The notes: generated by a model from the sequence alone, not told the origin. Positions 34,720 through 46,871 are shown, counted from the first letter of the stretch. The stretch is 64,000 nt of DNA from Iris pallida (GCA_029216955.1 JANAVB010016199.1:10580595-10644594); one strand, 5' to 3'. Translations and numbers: made by a program.

Positions 34720-35304
34720 AATCTATCCACCTTAAAAATAATTTCGTCCTCGAAATTTTAATTCATAACTATCTTAAAATTCAAAGTCCTTAATCTCCTC
34801 AAATTTAATTTCTCAAAAAAAATTTATAACCTTCTCTAGTCATTTTTTAACTCCGAACACTTGAAGACTTCTACCCACCTTTGGTCACACTATTCCTCAA
34901 AACATGGTCACTAAAATCTTATAATCTTCTAACTAGTTGCTAACAATTCTACCAACAGATATCTAGGCATATGGCAACTATAATCCCTCATATCTATAAA
35001 CAACCAAAACTCAATAATCATGCAATATTATACTATAATTTAAGAATTCCTGATAAATTCTAGACAACACGATCATTCGTCATCCTGGAATAGGGAGGGA
35101 CGAAAATCAATGGTACGGGAAGGCAAAGGAGAATAATCGAGAACGAAATACGAAGTTTCAAAGACGATATAGAAATTTTTAAGAGAATTTTCAAGGCAGA
35201 GTGGATTAAGATTTCTATGGTTTAGTCATAGTCGCAGGCTCATACCAGTACAGTTACGTAACCGGTACGATATGCTCTGACCTGCATGGGCCACCCAAAA
35301 AACT
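34720..35304 (-). mobile_element. Element C internal domain, 585 bp, non-coding
   Basis: On the minus strand it begins after the LTR end GGGTGTGGGTCGTGACA with the leader GGGTGGCCCATGCAGGTC and TGGTATGAGCCTGC (PBS-like). It ends TTTCGAGGACGAAATT, AAGGTGGATAGATT (polypurine tract), then TGTAGCTCC. The TTTCGAGGACGAAATT phrase is usual at the pol end of Tekay/Del-like chromoviruses. No gag or pol lies between, so this is a non-autonomous deletion derivative with very large LTRs. Confidence 0.72.
35234..35304 (-). promoter_or_regulatory. Post-LTR leader of element C with stem-loop potential
   Basis: GCAGG near the LTR pairs with CCTGC about 45 nt on. An inner CATATC/GGTATG stem encloses the palindrome GTTACGTAAC. 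The layout is the same as in elements A and B. Confidence 0.5.
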
Positions 35305-35884
35305 TGTCACGACCCACACCCGCATTTCGGATGCAAACACGTGAGCAAGCCAGCTACGCATCAAGCGGACTCCAGCCCGACTCGAATACGTAAACGCTGT
35401 CAAGGCTATGGTATACTGCCAAATTATGGCAATTTAATCTATATCTCAAATCCACAATAAGTGTGCGAAACATGAATGAACACTATGGGTCGTGGTCTGC
35501 AGTCCACTAGCATATATGTTCGATAAGACTCCAAAGGATATAACAAGAGTCTCTAAAGTAAATCAATAAGCAGGATATCTCATGATAAGGAATGTAAAGC
35601 ACGAAAGGATAACAATGTAATATCACTGACAAATACCTGAATCATGCATCGTAATCATCTACCACCCCGCTCTAATAACTAACTCCATACAATCGCTAAA
35701 CCTGAAGAGATCATCAGGTCCTCCGGGGACATAGCAAGATACATAAAAATACGCATATCTAACAGTTTTATCATGCGTAAGAAACAAGCAAAAATAGAAA
35801 CACGACAAGAGACTATGAAACACGGACACTAGACAACTACGCGTAAATGAACTGCTGAAAGAACAATGAACACGAGATCAATGG

Positions 35885-36345
35885 AAAACCAAACCCTCGC
35901 CCTGAGGGGACTCACAGGTTTGAACTAATCACTAACCCTCGTCCCGAATGTGGACTCTCTGGTTAGTTCTAATTACTAACCCTCGTCCCGAGTGTGGACT
36001 CTCTGGTTAGTTCACGGCAAGGCACCCTCGGCCCGAGTGTGGACTCTCTGATGTAAACAGATCAAGATAAACACCCTCGTCCCGAGTGTGGACTCTCTGA
36101 TATAAACAGATCAAGATAAATACCCTCGTCCCGAGTGGACTCTCTGGTGCAAATAAACAAGTCAACATCCTCGTCCCGAGTGTGGACTCACAGATGTAAA
36201 CAGATCAAAAAATCACCCTCGTTCCGAGTGTGGACTCACAGATGTAAACAGATCAAAAAAATCACCCTCGTTCCGAGTGTGGACTCTCTGGTGCTAACGG
36301 TCAACCCTCGTCCCGAGTGGACTCTTTGGTTGAGGAAACGATAAC
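35885..36345. repeat. Minisatellite of ~32-60 bp units in LTR C
   Basis: About ten units share CCTCGTCCCGAGTGTGGAC and TCTCTGGT or TCTCTGATGTAAACAG. The middle units also share AGATCAARATAAA. Unit length varies because GTGT and linker parts are gained or lost. Confidence 0.88.
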
Positions 36346-36675
36346 AAGGATTTAGCCGTTCAATTACACGTATTCGTTCTATGACACGAATCAGTCGAGG
36401 TACAAGTAACGACAAGGTACAACTCAGTCAAGATCCAGGTACGAACAACTCTAATATGAACTCAAAGGTGAACAAGCCTGGCACATCTACACTATCAAGT
36501 CATGAAGATGATATACAGGCAGGTCAAATGAACTAGTGAACATGGTATGAAGAACATATATAAATCAAATCGACTAGAGAACTGATAATAACATATAAAT
36601 CCATAGAACTAGAGTAACTAAATAATAATCAAATAATCACAGGAAAAACTATAAGCATGAAATTAAACTGTAGAG

Positions 36676-36691
36676 GGAGGCAAGGTATCTT
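36676..36691. repeat. GGCAAG-GTAT-CTTGCC inverted repeat in LTR C
   Basis: Another copy of the shared LTR motif, here inside a reverse-oriented LTR (centre ATAC on the element strand). Confidence 0.65.
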
Positions 36692-37936
36692 GCCTGGTGG
36701 TAGCGCGAAGATCCAACAAAATATAGTCAACTGCTAAGCCATAAAGTCCACATCTCACAACTGTCTCCAAAAGCTGAAACAGACATTGCCAACATTCTTA
36801 GAATAGTCAAATTAGCTGGAATTGCCTGTCCTTAAGTCCAATTCTGGATACAGGGGCAAAACAGTAATTTTGGGCAAAAAACGATATCCGCCGTTGGACC
36901 CGCTTTGCACGAAAAAGCGTGCCAGAGTCAATGGTCTTTAAAGTCATCAAACTATATATTTATGGATTTGTTTTGATGATATGAACCCAACGGTATGTCC
37001 AATTGTGGATTCCGGTGGACCGTACACAAAATTGCCCGTTGAATCGGATCGTGAGGCCCGCGAAATGGCGATCCGATCAACTGTCTCGGAACTGGACCAA
37101 ACTTGGCATACAGGACCTGAAAAATGATAGTCCTGTTGGTGCAAGTTTTGTTTCGATCTGACGAACGTGCACAAAATAATTGAGAAATTTATACAGAGGC
37201 CAATACGGTGAATTTTGACAGATACGTATCAAATTCGTCGCGCACACACGACCAATTTGAATTCCGTCAAAGCCCACACGTCCGCGAAGCCATTACTTAC
37301 CTTTTGATGCTTTCGGTTCGCGACCACATCGCCCGGATTGGCGGGACGCACGTCGTGTGGATGAATTTCCAATGTTTTCGAAAACAGTTTTTCATGGATT
37401 TTCCCGATTTTTGGAAACTGATTTCTCGCTGAAAACTTAATGAAAGTAAAAACTACAAAAAGTGTTTCGAAGCTGTACATGTTGACTAAAAACCTATTCA
37501 ATTAGATTTTGTGTTTCCTAACAGGATCGACCAATTTTGGCCTCCCAAGATGGGTGTCTAGATTCGAAATTATGTCCTGGTTTGGACAGTTTTCACTCGA
37601 CTTCGCGTCGATCTTCTCGGCAGGTTGATCGACTTGGTCCTAAACTCTTTACTGATATGTCAAGGTGGCTAGATAGGCTTCTAAACGAATCAAGGGTTTC
37701 GAGATTTCGTCGAGTATGCAGGAAGAAAATTGATTGGTAAGTTGCTTACCTCAACTCGAGTACAACCTGCTCTGTTCTGCTGCTGTGCCGCATTTGCCCG
37801 CGCGGTTGCCGGCCGCCGGCAGCTCAGGACAGCACCCAGAGGTGGCGCACGGTTGCGCTAAGGCCGGGGTCGACGCTGGAGAAGTTGGAGTTGGGTTAGG
37901 GATTAAGTTGTCGAATAGCTCCTCCCTCTCGGCTCT

Positions 37937-37939
<3 letters not shown>

Positions 37940-38022
<83 letters not shown>

Positions 38023-38104
38023 TTATATAATAAATAAACAAAAAAATCTAAATAAATATTTTTAATAGAAATACAAATCTCAATATTATCTATTCGTAGG
38101 GTAT

Positions 38105-38200
<96 letters not shown>
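37940..38200. repeat. Two (TA)n arrays and a (GA)n tail in LTR C
   Basis: TA runs of about 80 bp each are separated by 85 bp. The second is followed by (GA)n and a G run. Length is likely unstable and assembly-sensitive. Confidence 0.9.
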
Positions 38201-38201
<1 letters not shown>

Positions 38202-38866
38202 GGGGGGGGGTAAATTCATTTAACAATGAAATAATACAATAACCAATAATAATAAATAATAATTCTAATAACAATTAATAATAGACTGGATATAACATGC
38301 ACACTACTTATCTAGCTTAAGAAGATCATACAAAATTTTGTAAAACATTACTTAATAATAATAATACCTATAATGTACATATATCAAATATTTAGAAAAT
38401 AACTGCCAATTTCCTAAAAATATATACAAAGATATTTGCATTTACCAAACATGTCTACAAGGCCATTTTTGGTCCCACTACATGCCTACATGGGCTTGGA
38501 TTTGACTTGTGCCCAATATGGACAGGTTCGGTACCACCGGGTTCCCTACAACTCAATAATATAATTAAATAATAAATAAAATCTTCGATAAGGGTTAAGT
38601 CGTAACTTGGCCTGGTTTTTTCTAGTTAGGACGTCACTATGGCTCGGCCTTCCCTACCAGGACTAATACACTAGTCAAAGCACGCCATTGCACTATCCGT
38701 GCCACGATTTCTAATCATCTTGTACTTCAAAACTCAACCATGGCTAAGGCCATCTATCGAAATAATTAACTAAATAATTATTTATAAAAGTCTAAAAATT
38801 GCCATTTAAATCAAATAAATAATAATAAAAAAAATATTTCAAAAATTTTCGGGAAGGGGAACTACA

Positions 38867-39103
38867 CTTAGTGCTAATCCTGTGTTTCATTCTCGGATGA
38901 AACATTTTGCATTGGCATTCTATTTTGTTCGTGAACAAGTACAGGGTGGTGCTCTACGAGTCTCCTATGTTTCCACAGAGGATCAACTGGCTGATGTACT
39001 TACGAAACTACTGCTTCGTCAATGGTTTCACACATTGCTTTCCAAGCTCGGACTCTCCGTCCCGGTGTCTCGCTTGAGGGGGCATGTTAAGGATAATATC
39101 TAA
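38867..39103 (+). pseudogene. Copia RNase H C-terminus and pol end
   Basis: The frame reads [40 protein letters not shown] and LADVLTKLL, the end of a copia RNase H, then [10 protein letters not shown]. This is the continuation of the pol at 30825-32412. About 170 residues of RNase H between the two pieces are missing, so the Helitron and element C insertions were accompanied by a deletion or heavy decay. The polypurine tract TTGAGGGGGCA is inside the last codons, directly before the 3' LTR, as usual in this group. Confidence 0.88.
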
Positions 39104-39235
39104 TCTGTTTCATCTAGTTATTTAAATTATTCTTCTCTATCATTAGTTTATAGCAAGTCTATCTTTATATCTTGTAATCTCTATATAAGGAGAATCCTTC
39201 ATTAATAAAGATTATCAGTTTTCTATACTGTTACA
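39085..39235 (+). repeat. 3' LTR of the copia element, 151 bp
   Basis: TGTTAAGGATAATATC...CTATACTGTTACA, starting right after a polypurine tract. It holds a TATA box (TATATAAGG, 39182) and an AATAAAG signal (39204). A very short LTR fits several copia lineages. The 5' LTR is outside the window. Confidence 0.85.
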
Positions 39236-40691
39236 GTTTCCAATCATGATAAAACTATACCTTCATGAATACATGAATTTGAAACGGTAGTACCTGCACT
39301 TTAACACAAGTTGTGAAGACTTTTGTCACCTTTCATGTTAAACTTACTTCTATGCATAGATACACTTGAAACAGCTAACATTCATAGTAGGAACACTAAA
39401 GAGCAAGTAGTCATGGTGGAAAGAGTTACACTATTTAAGCAAGCGATAAACCTTAAGAAATTGATATGACAAATTCAAACATGTTTCTGAAGATTTACCG
39501 GCCTATGGAAAAGTCGCGCTGAACGCACTGTCATAACAATAACAGTATAAAGATATCACCAAATAAAAGGACTCTATACAGTTATATAATATCCTCTTAA
39601 TTTTGAAAATTGGAAGTACTATAAGAGAGGAATGAGAACAAGAGAAACTAAATAAATATTTTGAAGTACACGGTGGATATCCATCTGGAAGCATCAACAT
39701 ACATGAATGTCAAAAAAATTGGAAGTTGATGTACTAACAAATGAGTGTATCTCACTCGGACCACTTAAGACCATCCATGATTACAAATACCTACCTACGA
39801 TTTCACAGAAATGGGAATAATCTTTTATAATTGACATTCATGTTCATCTTCCCAGAATACTTTCTTCCTAGACTAGGATTTTTGCATGTTGGTATAAAGA
39901 ATAAACTATCGGTTGGTGTACCAAGAAGTACAGACCAAGTGCTTGTGTAATTAGTCTAAGTTTTGTATGAAACGTTGATTTGGCCAAAACCGTTACCTGT
40001 GCCGAACCGGACCGAGCCATGCCGAACGACAGCAGCACGCACATGCAGCCCATAAAGTTAGCCCACAACAACTTGTAATAGGGCTAAGGAAGGAAAGTAA
40101 TATATGGACAAGTTGGTAAAAATCTTTTTCTAATGTGGGACTTAAAAAAGTAGAAGTAAGTTTATTTTTTTACTAAGAAATACAACAATTTGTGCATCAA
40201 TATTATAATGACTGAAAACATTAATTTATGTAGTCTACAGGGTTTAGGAAACCAACATAATGGAAGCATCATTAGATAAAAAAAAAAGTGACCATTCTGC
40301 ATATTTCTGTGCTCAGGATTGGATCTATGCCATTGTTTATATTGTCCTGAGCATAGTATATGTATGCTCCATCTTCAGCAATATATATGTCTGTGCATAT
40401 CCTAAGCTACAGACAATTCGCTTGAAATGTAATTAATTGATGTAGTAAACACATATTAATCCAATAATCCATAATTAACATCTTCCTGCTTAACCTACTC
40501 CATATCCATCTGTTGCAAACATTTTATGAAGGAATGTATGTTGGTGAAGATTTCTTTTTTGTGTCTAACTATAATTTTTATGTATTATTATTATTATTAT
40601 TATTATTTTTACATAATGCCATTGCTTATATTGGCTCGTGATACATTGCAAAACGAAATGGTACCAGCAGTCAAATTGGATGCCAATGGTG
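39236..40691. other. Intergenic, nothing recognised
   Basis: Ordinary AT-rich sequence with short open frames only. A 68-codon minus-strand frame near 39868-40071 has no motif I recognise. Confidence 0.4.
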
Positions 40692-40706
40692 TACCATTGA
40701 AGTAAG

Positions 40707-40726
40707 TCAACCTTTCATATCGATTT

Positions 40727-40785
<59 letters not shown>

Positions 40786-40887
40786 TGAAGCAATGGTTAA
40801 TTGTGGTGAACTCGTCTCCACTGGGGCTCGAACTCCCGACCACTTGGGACGCATGCATCTCTCTTAACCACTAGGTTAGAGGTCATT

Positions 40888-40939
<52 letters not shown>

Positions 40940-40940
40940 C
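40707..40940 (-). mobile_element. tRNA-derived SINE (minus strand) with 15-bp target duplication
   Basis: The minus strand reads TAACCTAGTGGTTAAGAG (A-box-like) and GGGAGTTCGAGCCCC (B-box), then a short body and a 19-nt A tail (plus-strand T run 40768-40786). TACCATTGAAGTAAG occurs at 40692-40706 and 40941-40955, a 15-bp duplication typical of retroposition. TA arrays lie inside the duplication on both sides. The core is 40787-40885. Confidence 0.82.
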
Positions 40941-40955
40941 TACCATTGAAGTAAG

Positions 40956-41504
40956 GCTGAATACAGCTTGATCCTCGGCCGTGCCTGTCACCGGGATTCC
41001 CTTACGCCATAAAATCAATGCCCTACAGTTTCCACTCTCAGAGGGAAACAATATCAAGCTATATACCGCTCCTACATTTAAACATCCATTCAACTATACC
41101 AATTTAAGTAAAACTCTAAAGACGTTACAAAAAATTTCAATGCTCCAAACATTTATGCACCCTTAGTTCACGAGGAAAATAGTCATAAAATGCTTAAATT
41201 GTAAATTACATATGGAGCACACAAAAAATTCAGTATGGGGGCAATGAGTAGTTCTTGCAATGATTAAGACTGCGACTTCTGCTCCCAAGGTACAAATAAA
41301 CATAAATTCTAATATTCCACACCATGAGAACAACAATTATGATGAAAAGATCATATCAAAGTTAGCTAATAATCAACCAATCATTACTTTATACAGCTTC
41401 CACATGGTCTTTAGGGTTGGATCTCTTGGTCAGAAGTACCCACTGCCAAACCTAGAACTTCTATCTAGCACTGCCTAAGAATACAATTGCTCCTTCCAGT
41501 AGAC
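40956..41504. other. Intergenic, nothing recognised
   Basis: No coding motif or repeat is seen. The flanks are the SINE and a Tourist-like MITE. Confidence 0.4.
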
Positions 41505-41507
41505 TTA

Positions 41508-42080
41508 GGGTCTGCTTGGATTGAGGGGAAAAAAATAAGTAGAGCTAAGTGTGGTTAAATGAGGGAGAGTTAAGTGAGGAGGAGTAGAGTCAATACATAG
41601 AACTTTGTTTGGATTGAAGGGAGAGTTAAGTGAGGGATATTTAATAACTTTTGCTTGGATTGGAGGTTTTGAGTGAGAAGAGAATTAATAAAAGTATGAT
41701 AGTTACTAAAATAACCTTATTACATATGTCATAAAATTAAATTTGATTGAAATTTTAATTATAACTTGTCAAAATATCTTCACAAATTAGGAAGGTACGG
41801 AGGAACATGTTGAAAACAAAAAAAGAAGAAGAAAAATCATGATATTTTATAAAACAAATAAGGGGTATTTATGACTTTTTAAACAAAATCCCTCAGTCAC
41901 CCTCCTTAACCCTCCGATTTGGGGGGTTAAAAAAATGGACAAAAGAGGGTGAAATAAACCCTCACTTAACCATCTATAACTCTCCCTCCTACCCCCACCC
42001 TCAAACCAAGCATAATTTTATTTTTTCCTCACTTAACTTCCTCTCACTTAACTCTCTTAACCTTCAATCCAAGCGGACCC
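41508..42080. mobile_element. Tourist-like MITE (PIF/Harbinger type), 573 bp
   Basis: Terminal inverted repeats GGGTCTGCTTGGATTGA and TCAATCCAAGCGGACCC are flanked by TTA at 41505-41507 and 42081-42083. TTA duplication and GGG-start TIRs are the Tourist/PIF signature. The interior is non-coding, with repeated GAGAGTTAAGTGAGG. Confidence 0.82.
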
Positions 42081-42083
42081 TTA

Positions 42084-42394
42084 AGGTGATCTTGGACTTA
42101 GACCTATCAATGGTACCTGATAACCCGATCCAGTTTTTTTTACAAATAATTAGGTTTTGGAGGTAAAGATAGAGCCGGCATTTATTGCGGGTTGCATTCG
42201 GATGTAAAACATGGAACCCAAATTAATTTTTGGCAAACTTGTAACCAAATACCCGGAGTCCCTGACCTATCCGGTATCCCTCATTTGTAACTTGCTACGT
42301 AAAATCCTAATTCGAAGGTAGCCTTGCATCCCACAAACTATATGTACAATTAAAAAAATGTAAGCTTTCATTGTCCCTTCTACAGAATCCATAC
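42084..42394. other. Sequence between the MITE and the TOPLESS-like pseudogene
   Basis: On the minus strand this would be intron sequence following the last retained exon (donor GTATGG at about 42394). No further TOPLESS exon is seen. Confidence 0.4.
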
Positions 42395-43210
42395 CTTTGA
42401 TTGATGAGAGTTCTCAACCTTGAGCTCTTGCGGTTCGAAAACTGCAACTTCTTCCGAAACTTCGGGTTTGCCTCGATGTGCTTCTTCATCTCGGTCAGCA
42501 TAATGCCTCTTGCCGACTTCGTGTCCCCATACTTAGAAAGCTGCTCGTTTTCCCTACAACCACCCTAGCCCTTTCAAAAAAAAATTCATAAAACTCCTAA
42601 ATCCCAAAAAAAAAAGAAATACCTAAAATACCTAAAATTCTCCAGCGTGAGCAGCTATGTTATCTCCTTGAACAAATCCTCATTGAACGCCGAGAAAACC
42701 TTCAAATCCTTCACCAATATATCCACCGCTTTAGACCGATCGCACCTACAGACGCATAGCCCCAAATATTTCATCATCCAAACCCTAAAATCTCGAGAAA
42801 AGAGAGAGAGAGAGGGGGGGGGGAGGTAGATACTTTGCGTACTTATCGTAGGCTTCGAGATACTTCTACTTGCGGTTCTCGAAGAAGATCTTCATCGAGT
42901 AGCGGTTGTTGTCAACCTTGGTGAAGTCGGAGAGGTACTTCTCGACCTCATCCCACTCCCCGTCGAGCATCGCTTCCTCGAAGTGCTTCATGTTGAAGTA
43001 GAACTCAGACTCCTGCTCTAGCCTACGAAATTCTGACAAAAAATTGACGGCCAAAATTAGGGTTTCTAAATTTACTAGGGCTTCCTCCTTGAGGAGGAGG
43101 AAAAGAAAAGAAAAATTAGGGTTTGCTCACTTGTTGACAGTCTCCTTGAACTTCTCCTCCTCCAGGAACTGGAGGATGAGGAAGACGAGCTCCCTGCCGA
43201 GCGAGGTCAT
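42395..43210 (-). pseudogene. TOPLESS/TOPLESS-RELATED corepressor pseudogene, 5' exons with introns
   Basis: ATG at 43210 opens MTSLGRELVFLILQFLEEEK, the LisH start of TPL/TPR corepressors. GTGAGC...TAG intron 1 follows, then LEQESEFYFNMKHFEEAM, WDEVEKYLSDFTKVDNNRYS and MKIFFENRK, the CTLH/TPD region that binds EAR motifs of repressors. A stop replaces the Gln after FFENRK (about 42865). Further exons give KAVDILVKDLKVFSAFNEDL, a second stop at the Gln of EIT-LL, then EQLSKYGDTKSARG, KKHIEANPKFRKKLQF and SSRLRTLINQ at 42395, followed by a donor. Introns are kept, so it arose by DNA duplication or capture, not retroposition. The WD40 half is absent. By sequence it is closer to TPR2/TPR3 than TPL. 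Confidence 0.87.
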
Positions 43211-43480
43211 AGCTGGATCTCCAGATTCAGATCCGGGTCGGGTCATCTTATTTTTGTAAGTGCAGCCTTCTTCTTCTTCGACGCCATCACTGCGGAGATG
43301 ATTCCTCGACTGATTCCTCGACCGAGGAATGACCTCCTTCTCTATGAAATAGAAAGGAAGAGAGGAAGGGAGAGCAGAGAGTTATTGATTAGGACTAGTT
43401 TTTGAGAGATCGAAAAAAAATGTTGTGCTCCCCAATAAAAAAGAATCATAACCGTCAGTAGATATAAAAAATTAAAATAA
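43211..43480. other. Upstream region of the TOPLESS-like fragment
   Basis: On the minus strand a 14-codon frame MASKKKKAALTKIR precedes the LisH ATG, with a GA/CT-rich stretch (43335-43400) upstream. It could be the original 5' UTR. Confidence 0.35.
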
Positions 43481-43489
43481 TTACAATAA

Positions 43490-44107
43490 TGGCAGCAAAA
43501 AATAGCGACAATTTGTTCGTACATGCATTACTTGATGGTTATCAACAAACCGTCAAGTAATTCAATGGGTTTTCTTGATGCTTCCTCTAAAACTGTCAAG
43601 TATTCTGGTAAAATTTTGATACATAACAAAAAAGGGGTATTTTCTTGACGTATGTCTAAAACCGTCAAGATAACCCCTCTTCTTGACGATTTTTTACGAC
43701 CGTCAAGAATAACCTTTTTTCTTGTAGTGTACATGTCGCAGAATGTAGCTAATATTATACACATGACAAAGTATTCTATGTCACCAACTATGTCGCTTAC
43801 CTCCTTCAATATGTTGTTGTTTTCTCGCTGTTTTGGTGGCAAACAACGATTAAATACAAGTCACTAAATTAGCGACACACGCTCTCAGATGTCGCATAAC
43901 GTCACTAACTTTAGAAAAAAAATTAGCAACATTATAGGCGTCGCTAAATACGTCGCATGTGCGACGTTTAGCAACATTTTATAATTCAGCGACTAGTTGT
44001 TATGACTCGACATAAACTTTGCTAAATTTCTCTCTAAACGTTATTAGCGACATTTATTTTGACATTAGCGACGTTTGATGTCACTAATTTGACTTATCTT
44101 AGTAGTG
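43490..44107. mobile_element. Two nested CACTA (En/Spm) remnants
   Basis: The first ends CTTGTAGTG at 43729 (CACTACAAG on the minus strand) with subterminal ACCGTCAAG/CTTGACGG repeats at 43543-43710. The second ends CTTAGTAGTG at 44107 (CACTACTAAG) with GCGAC/GTCGC repeats at 43738-44080 and an outlying TAGCGAC at 43501, so the first probably sits inside the second. Left CACTA ends are missing. No transposase is seen. Confidence 0.6.
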
Positions 44108-44545
44108 ATATTAACTATGACTATGATGGATACATGGTACTTTATGGTTATAGACAACATGCGTGGTATATGCGTTTGGTACTCCTATTAGGAGTCCACT
44201 GGTATGTGCATGTTAAACGTATTTATGTACTCGTATATATCCTAACTATTTGGAAGCAAGTCGTGACAAAAAACTTCTTGGGTTCATGGATTACTCAAAC
44301 TTCAAGGTAGACAATAAATATGTTCACATGTTCTTTTTCTTTTTTTAGATGCCCGACGATACGCACAGAACTTTGTGCATGCTGCATTGCATGTTCTTTT
44401 TTAATTCATCGTAAAGATAAGATAAAAAGGTGGAGGGGCTTAAAATTAAGAGTTATTTATATTTACACGCCCCTCACCCCGACAATTAGTAAGCTTTGAT
44501 ATACAAAACTATGAATATAAAAAATCTAAATCACTGTATCAAGAA
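44108..44545. other. Unassigned AT-rich sequence
   Basis: No coding or element ends are seen, apart from a partial copy (44437-44480, AAATTAAGAGTTATTTATAT) of the arm of the following inverted-repeat element. Confidence 0.4.
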
Positions 44546-44550
44546 ACCCT

Positions 44551-44840
44551 TAAAATTAAGAGTTAGTTATATTTACCCTCCCCTACTAATGCTAACTCTA
44601 TCACCCCTACCTCCCCCCAAATTTTTTTTAGTGTTGAATAATTGTGTGCGTGTGTGTGGTGGTGATGGTAGTGGGAGGGGGGGCGGAGGGGGGGCGAGGT
44701 AAATACAAATTGAACTTGTTAAATGCAAAAAATGGGAGAGGGGTTATGCTAATTAATTTTAAATGGGGGAGTAATAGAGTTAGCATTATAAAAATTAAAA
44801 TAGGGGGATTTGGTTAAATACAAATAACTCTAAAATTAAC
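44551..44840. mobile_element. Inverted-repeat (MITE-like) element
   Basis: Arms AAATTAAGAGTTAGTTATAT...GCTAACTCTATCA (44551-44603) and GGAGTAATAGAGTTAGCA...AATAACTCTAAAATTA (44769-44838) are imperfectly complementary over about 60 bp. The target duplication is unclear. Confidence 0.5.
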
Positions 44841-44893
44841 CAGAGGGGAATGTTGCTAGGGGTGTCAACGGATGCTTAACGGAACAAATAGGG

Positions 44894-44947
<54 letters not shown>

Positions 44948-46625
44948 CCCTTGTTTTGTAATATTTGAATTCGTTATCCAAACGTATTGTAGTGCCTCAT
45001 CCCAACATCGTGTCCGTTCCTCGTCGCGACGCGATGAGCGCGGTCAAGAAACACTATCACTATCTATTGGTTGGTATCGATTGAATCAAGATCCTATCCT
45101 CTTTATGTAATGGCTTCTTCGGAATCAAGTCTCATATTCAGCGGGTTGTGCCTTGAGGATGGACTTTGCTGCTGAGTCGGAAGAGACCTCCCGTTGCTCT
45201 GTTTTTTATGCTGCTCTTACTTCTTTGGCTTTGGTTTTGTGAATACATTTTCGTGAATATTTTTGATAGATTTTATTGCTTGCGTTCTTCACACTTTGTA
45301 CTTCATATCGAATCCCGGAGGAAAGGATAGAGTATTGACGTTTGCTTATGCAATTTCAGGTGATTGCGTAGGTGAGCGCATGATTTAGAAAACTCCTTTC
45401 CCTCGCTCATTCAATCCACGGTGAGTAGCTCGACCTTCTCTTCTTGACCCTCTTGTTCTCCAATCAATCGATAACATCAATAGCCCGAATGCTAGATATA
45501 GAGGCGAAAACTCAATGTTACATAACTATCTTATAGAATTATACATGTTTAATTGTGTAGAACTGTTATACCATGAAACTGTTCACATGAAATGAATCAA
45601 CGAATGAACACTGTAAAATGATATGGCGGGATACACTGAACTTGGTTAAATTTCCTATAAAATTATAGACCATGCTTGAATAACTAGTTTTAGTCTAGTA
45701 CGATCACTGACAACTTGTGCACAAGGGTGATGTTTTCTCGAACGGTAACCTAGGGCCACAGGACTGATTCGGCCTAGGGGAAACACGATATAGCTGAGCT
45801 AGGTTTAAGCAACAGGCAATTCGGGGACTTTCAGTGAAGCTTGCTACTTGCGTTGAAAGGACCCCGTCTAACTAGGCTATGTCCAGGATGGGTAATCAAT
45901 GCCAGTGACCTCCACAACACACATTATTTTTATATATATTCATTGTTAACAAACTTACAGGGAAGATTATGGTAAGCTTATATTGCAATGGCACGCTCGG
46001 TCATGTGTAAGTTCTAGCATAATTTACCATGTTTATGTCATATCAAACTGCTTATATGAAACTGACTAGGATGGCTAGAAAGATCACTAAAATATGCTGC
46101 ATATTTCACAAAATTTCTTGAACCAAATGAGAGCATGAAATTTAATCAGTCATTCACGAGTACATGCCAATGTACTGATCCTCGCTCTTCACAAGTATTG
46201 CGAACCAAGAAGACGTGTCGTACAACTGAAGGCGAAGTCTGAACCTTTTGAAGCCTAGCTAGAGTGTGAAGGCGCACTCAATTCCTTTGAAGACCCTATT
46301 CCAGTCCAAAGAAGATGACTCAGCTCTTCCCAATTAAAGATGTCTTGAATCTTTTGGTTGTAAAAAGGGGTGTGACGTATGGAACAACTATTTCATCAGC
46401 ATTCATTTTGTAATGGAGTCAGTTTGTAAGCCCGCATGACAACTCTTTTATATCTGGATCGATGTAAATATAATTTTATTATTATCAATGAAAAGAAAGT
46501 TATTTCTATACAACTGTGTTCAAACTAATATCTGTACTCTCTTAAAGGTTGTGTTTTGGATAACCTTATGTAACTGTCTTGTGCAAGCACAATTTAGGTC
46601 TGCATGGCATCACGCCCGGGAGATG
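44841..46625. other. Low-complexity and unassigned region, with a possible gene fragment
   Basis: (TA)n at 44894-44942, then sequence with no element ends I recognise. On the plus strand about 45064-45240 reads SIGWYRLNQDPILFM, a stop, then WLLRNQVSYSAGCALRMDFA and AESEETSRCSVFYAALTSLA, ending in a stop. It looks protein-like but I cannot name it. 45400-46600 has the look of transcribed leader or LTR sequence, without a boundary. Confidence 0.3.
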
Positions 46626-46871
46626 TGTAAAACCCCTCCCAAATTTTTTGTTATTTATTATTATTATGATTATTATTAATATTATTGTATATACATATTC
46701 AATGTGATTATTGTGTATATATATAAAGTTTAGCTAGTACAATTATTTTATACTTATCTTTATTTTATTTTATTTAAAAAATACTTTTGAGTAAATATTT
46801 GTTAGCTATATTGTAAGTATCATATAAATATCTCTATATATAAATTGGGGGGGTGATTAATGAGATACTTA

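Larger units (their letters stand above)
35305..38866 (-). mobile_element. 5' LTR of element C, 3.56 kb
   Basis: The plus strand starts TGTCACGACCCACACCC and ends GGGGAACTACA at 38866, where copia RNase H sequence resumes. The first 540 bp of the LTR (38866 downward) are repeated at 34719 downward. It contains a ~48-bp minisatellite (35885-36345), the GGCAAG..CTTGCC motif near 36676 and two long TA arrays (37940-38022, 38107-38189). Confidence 0.82.
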
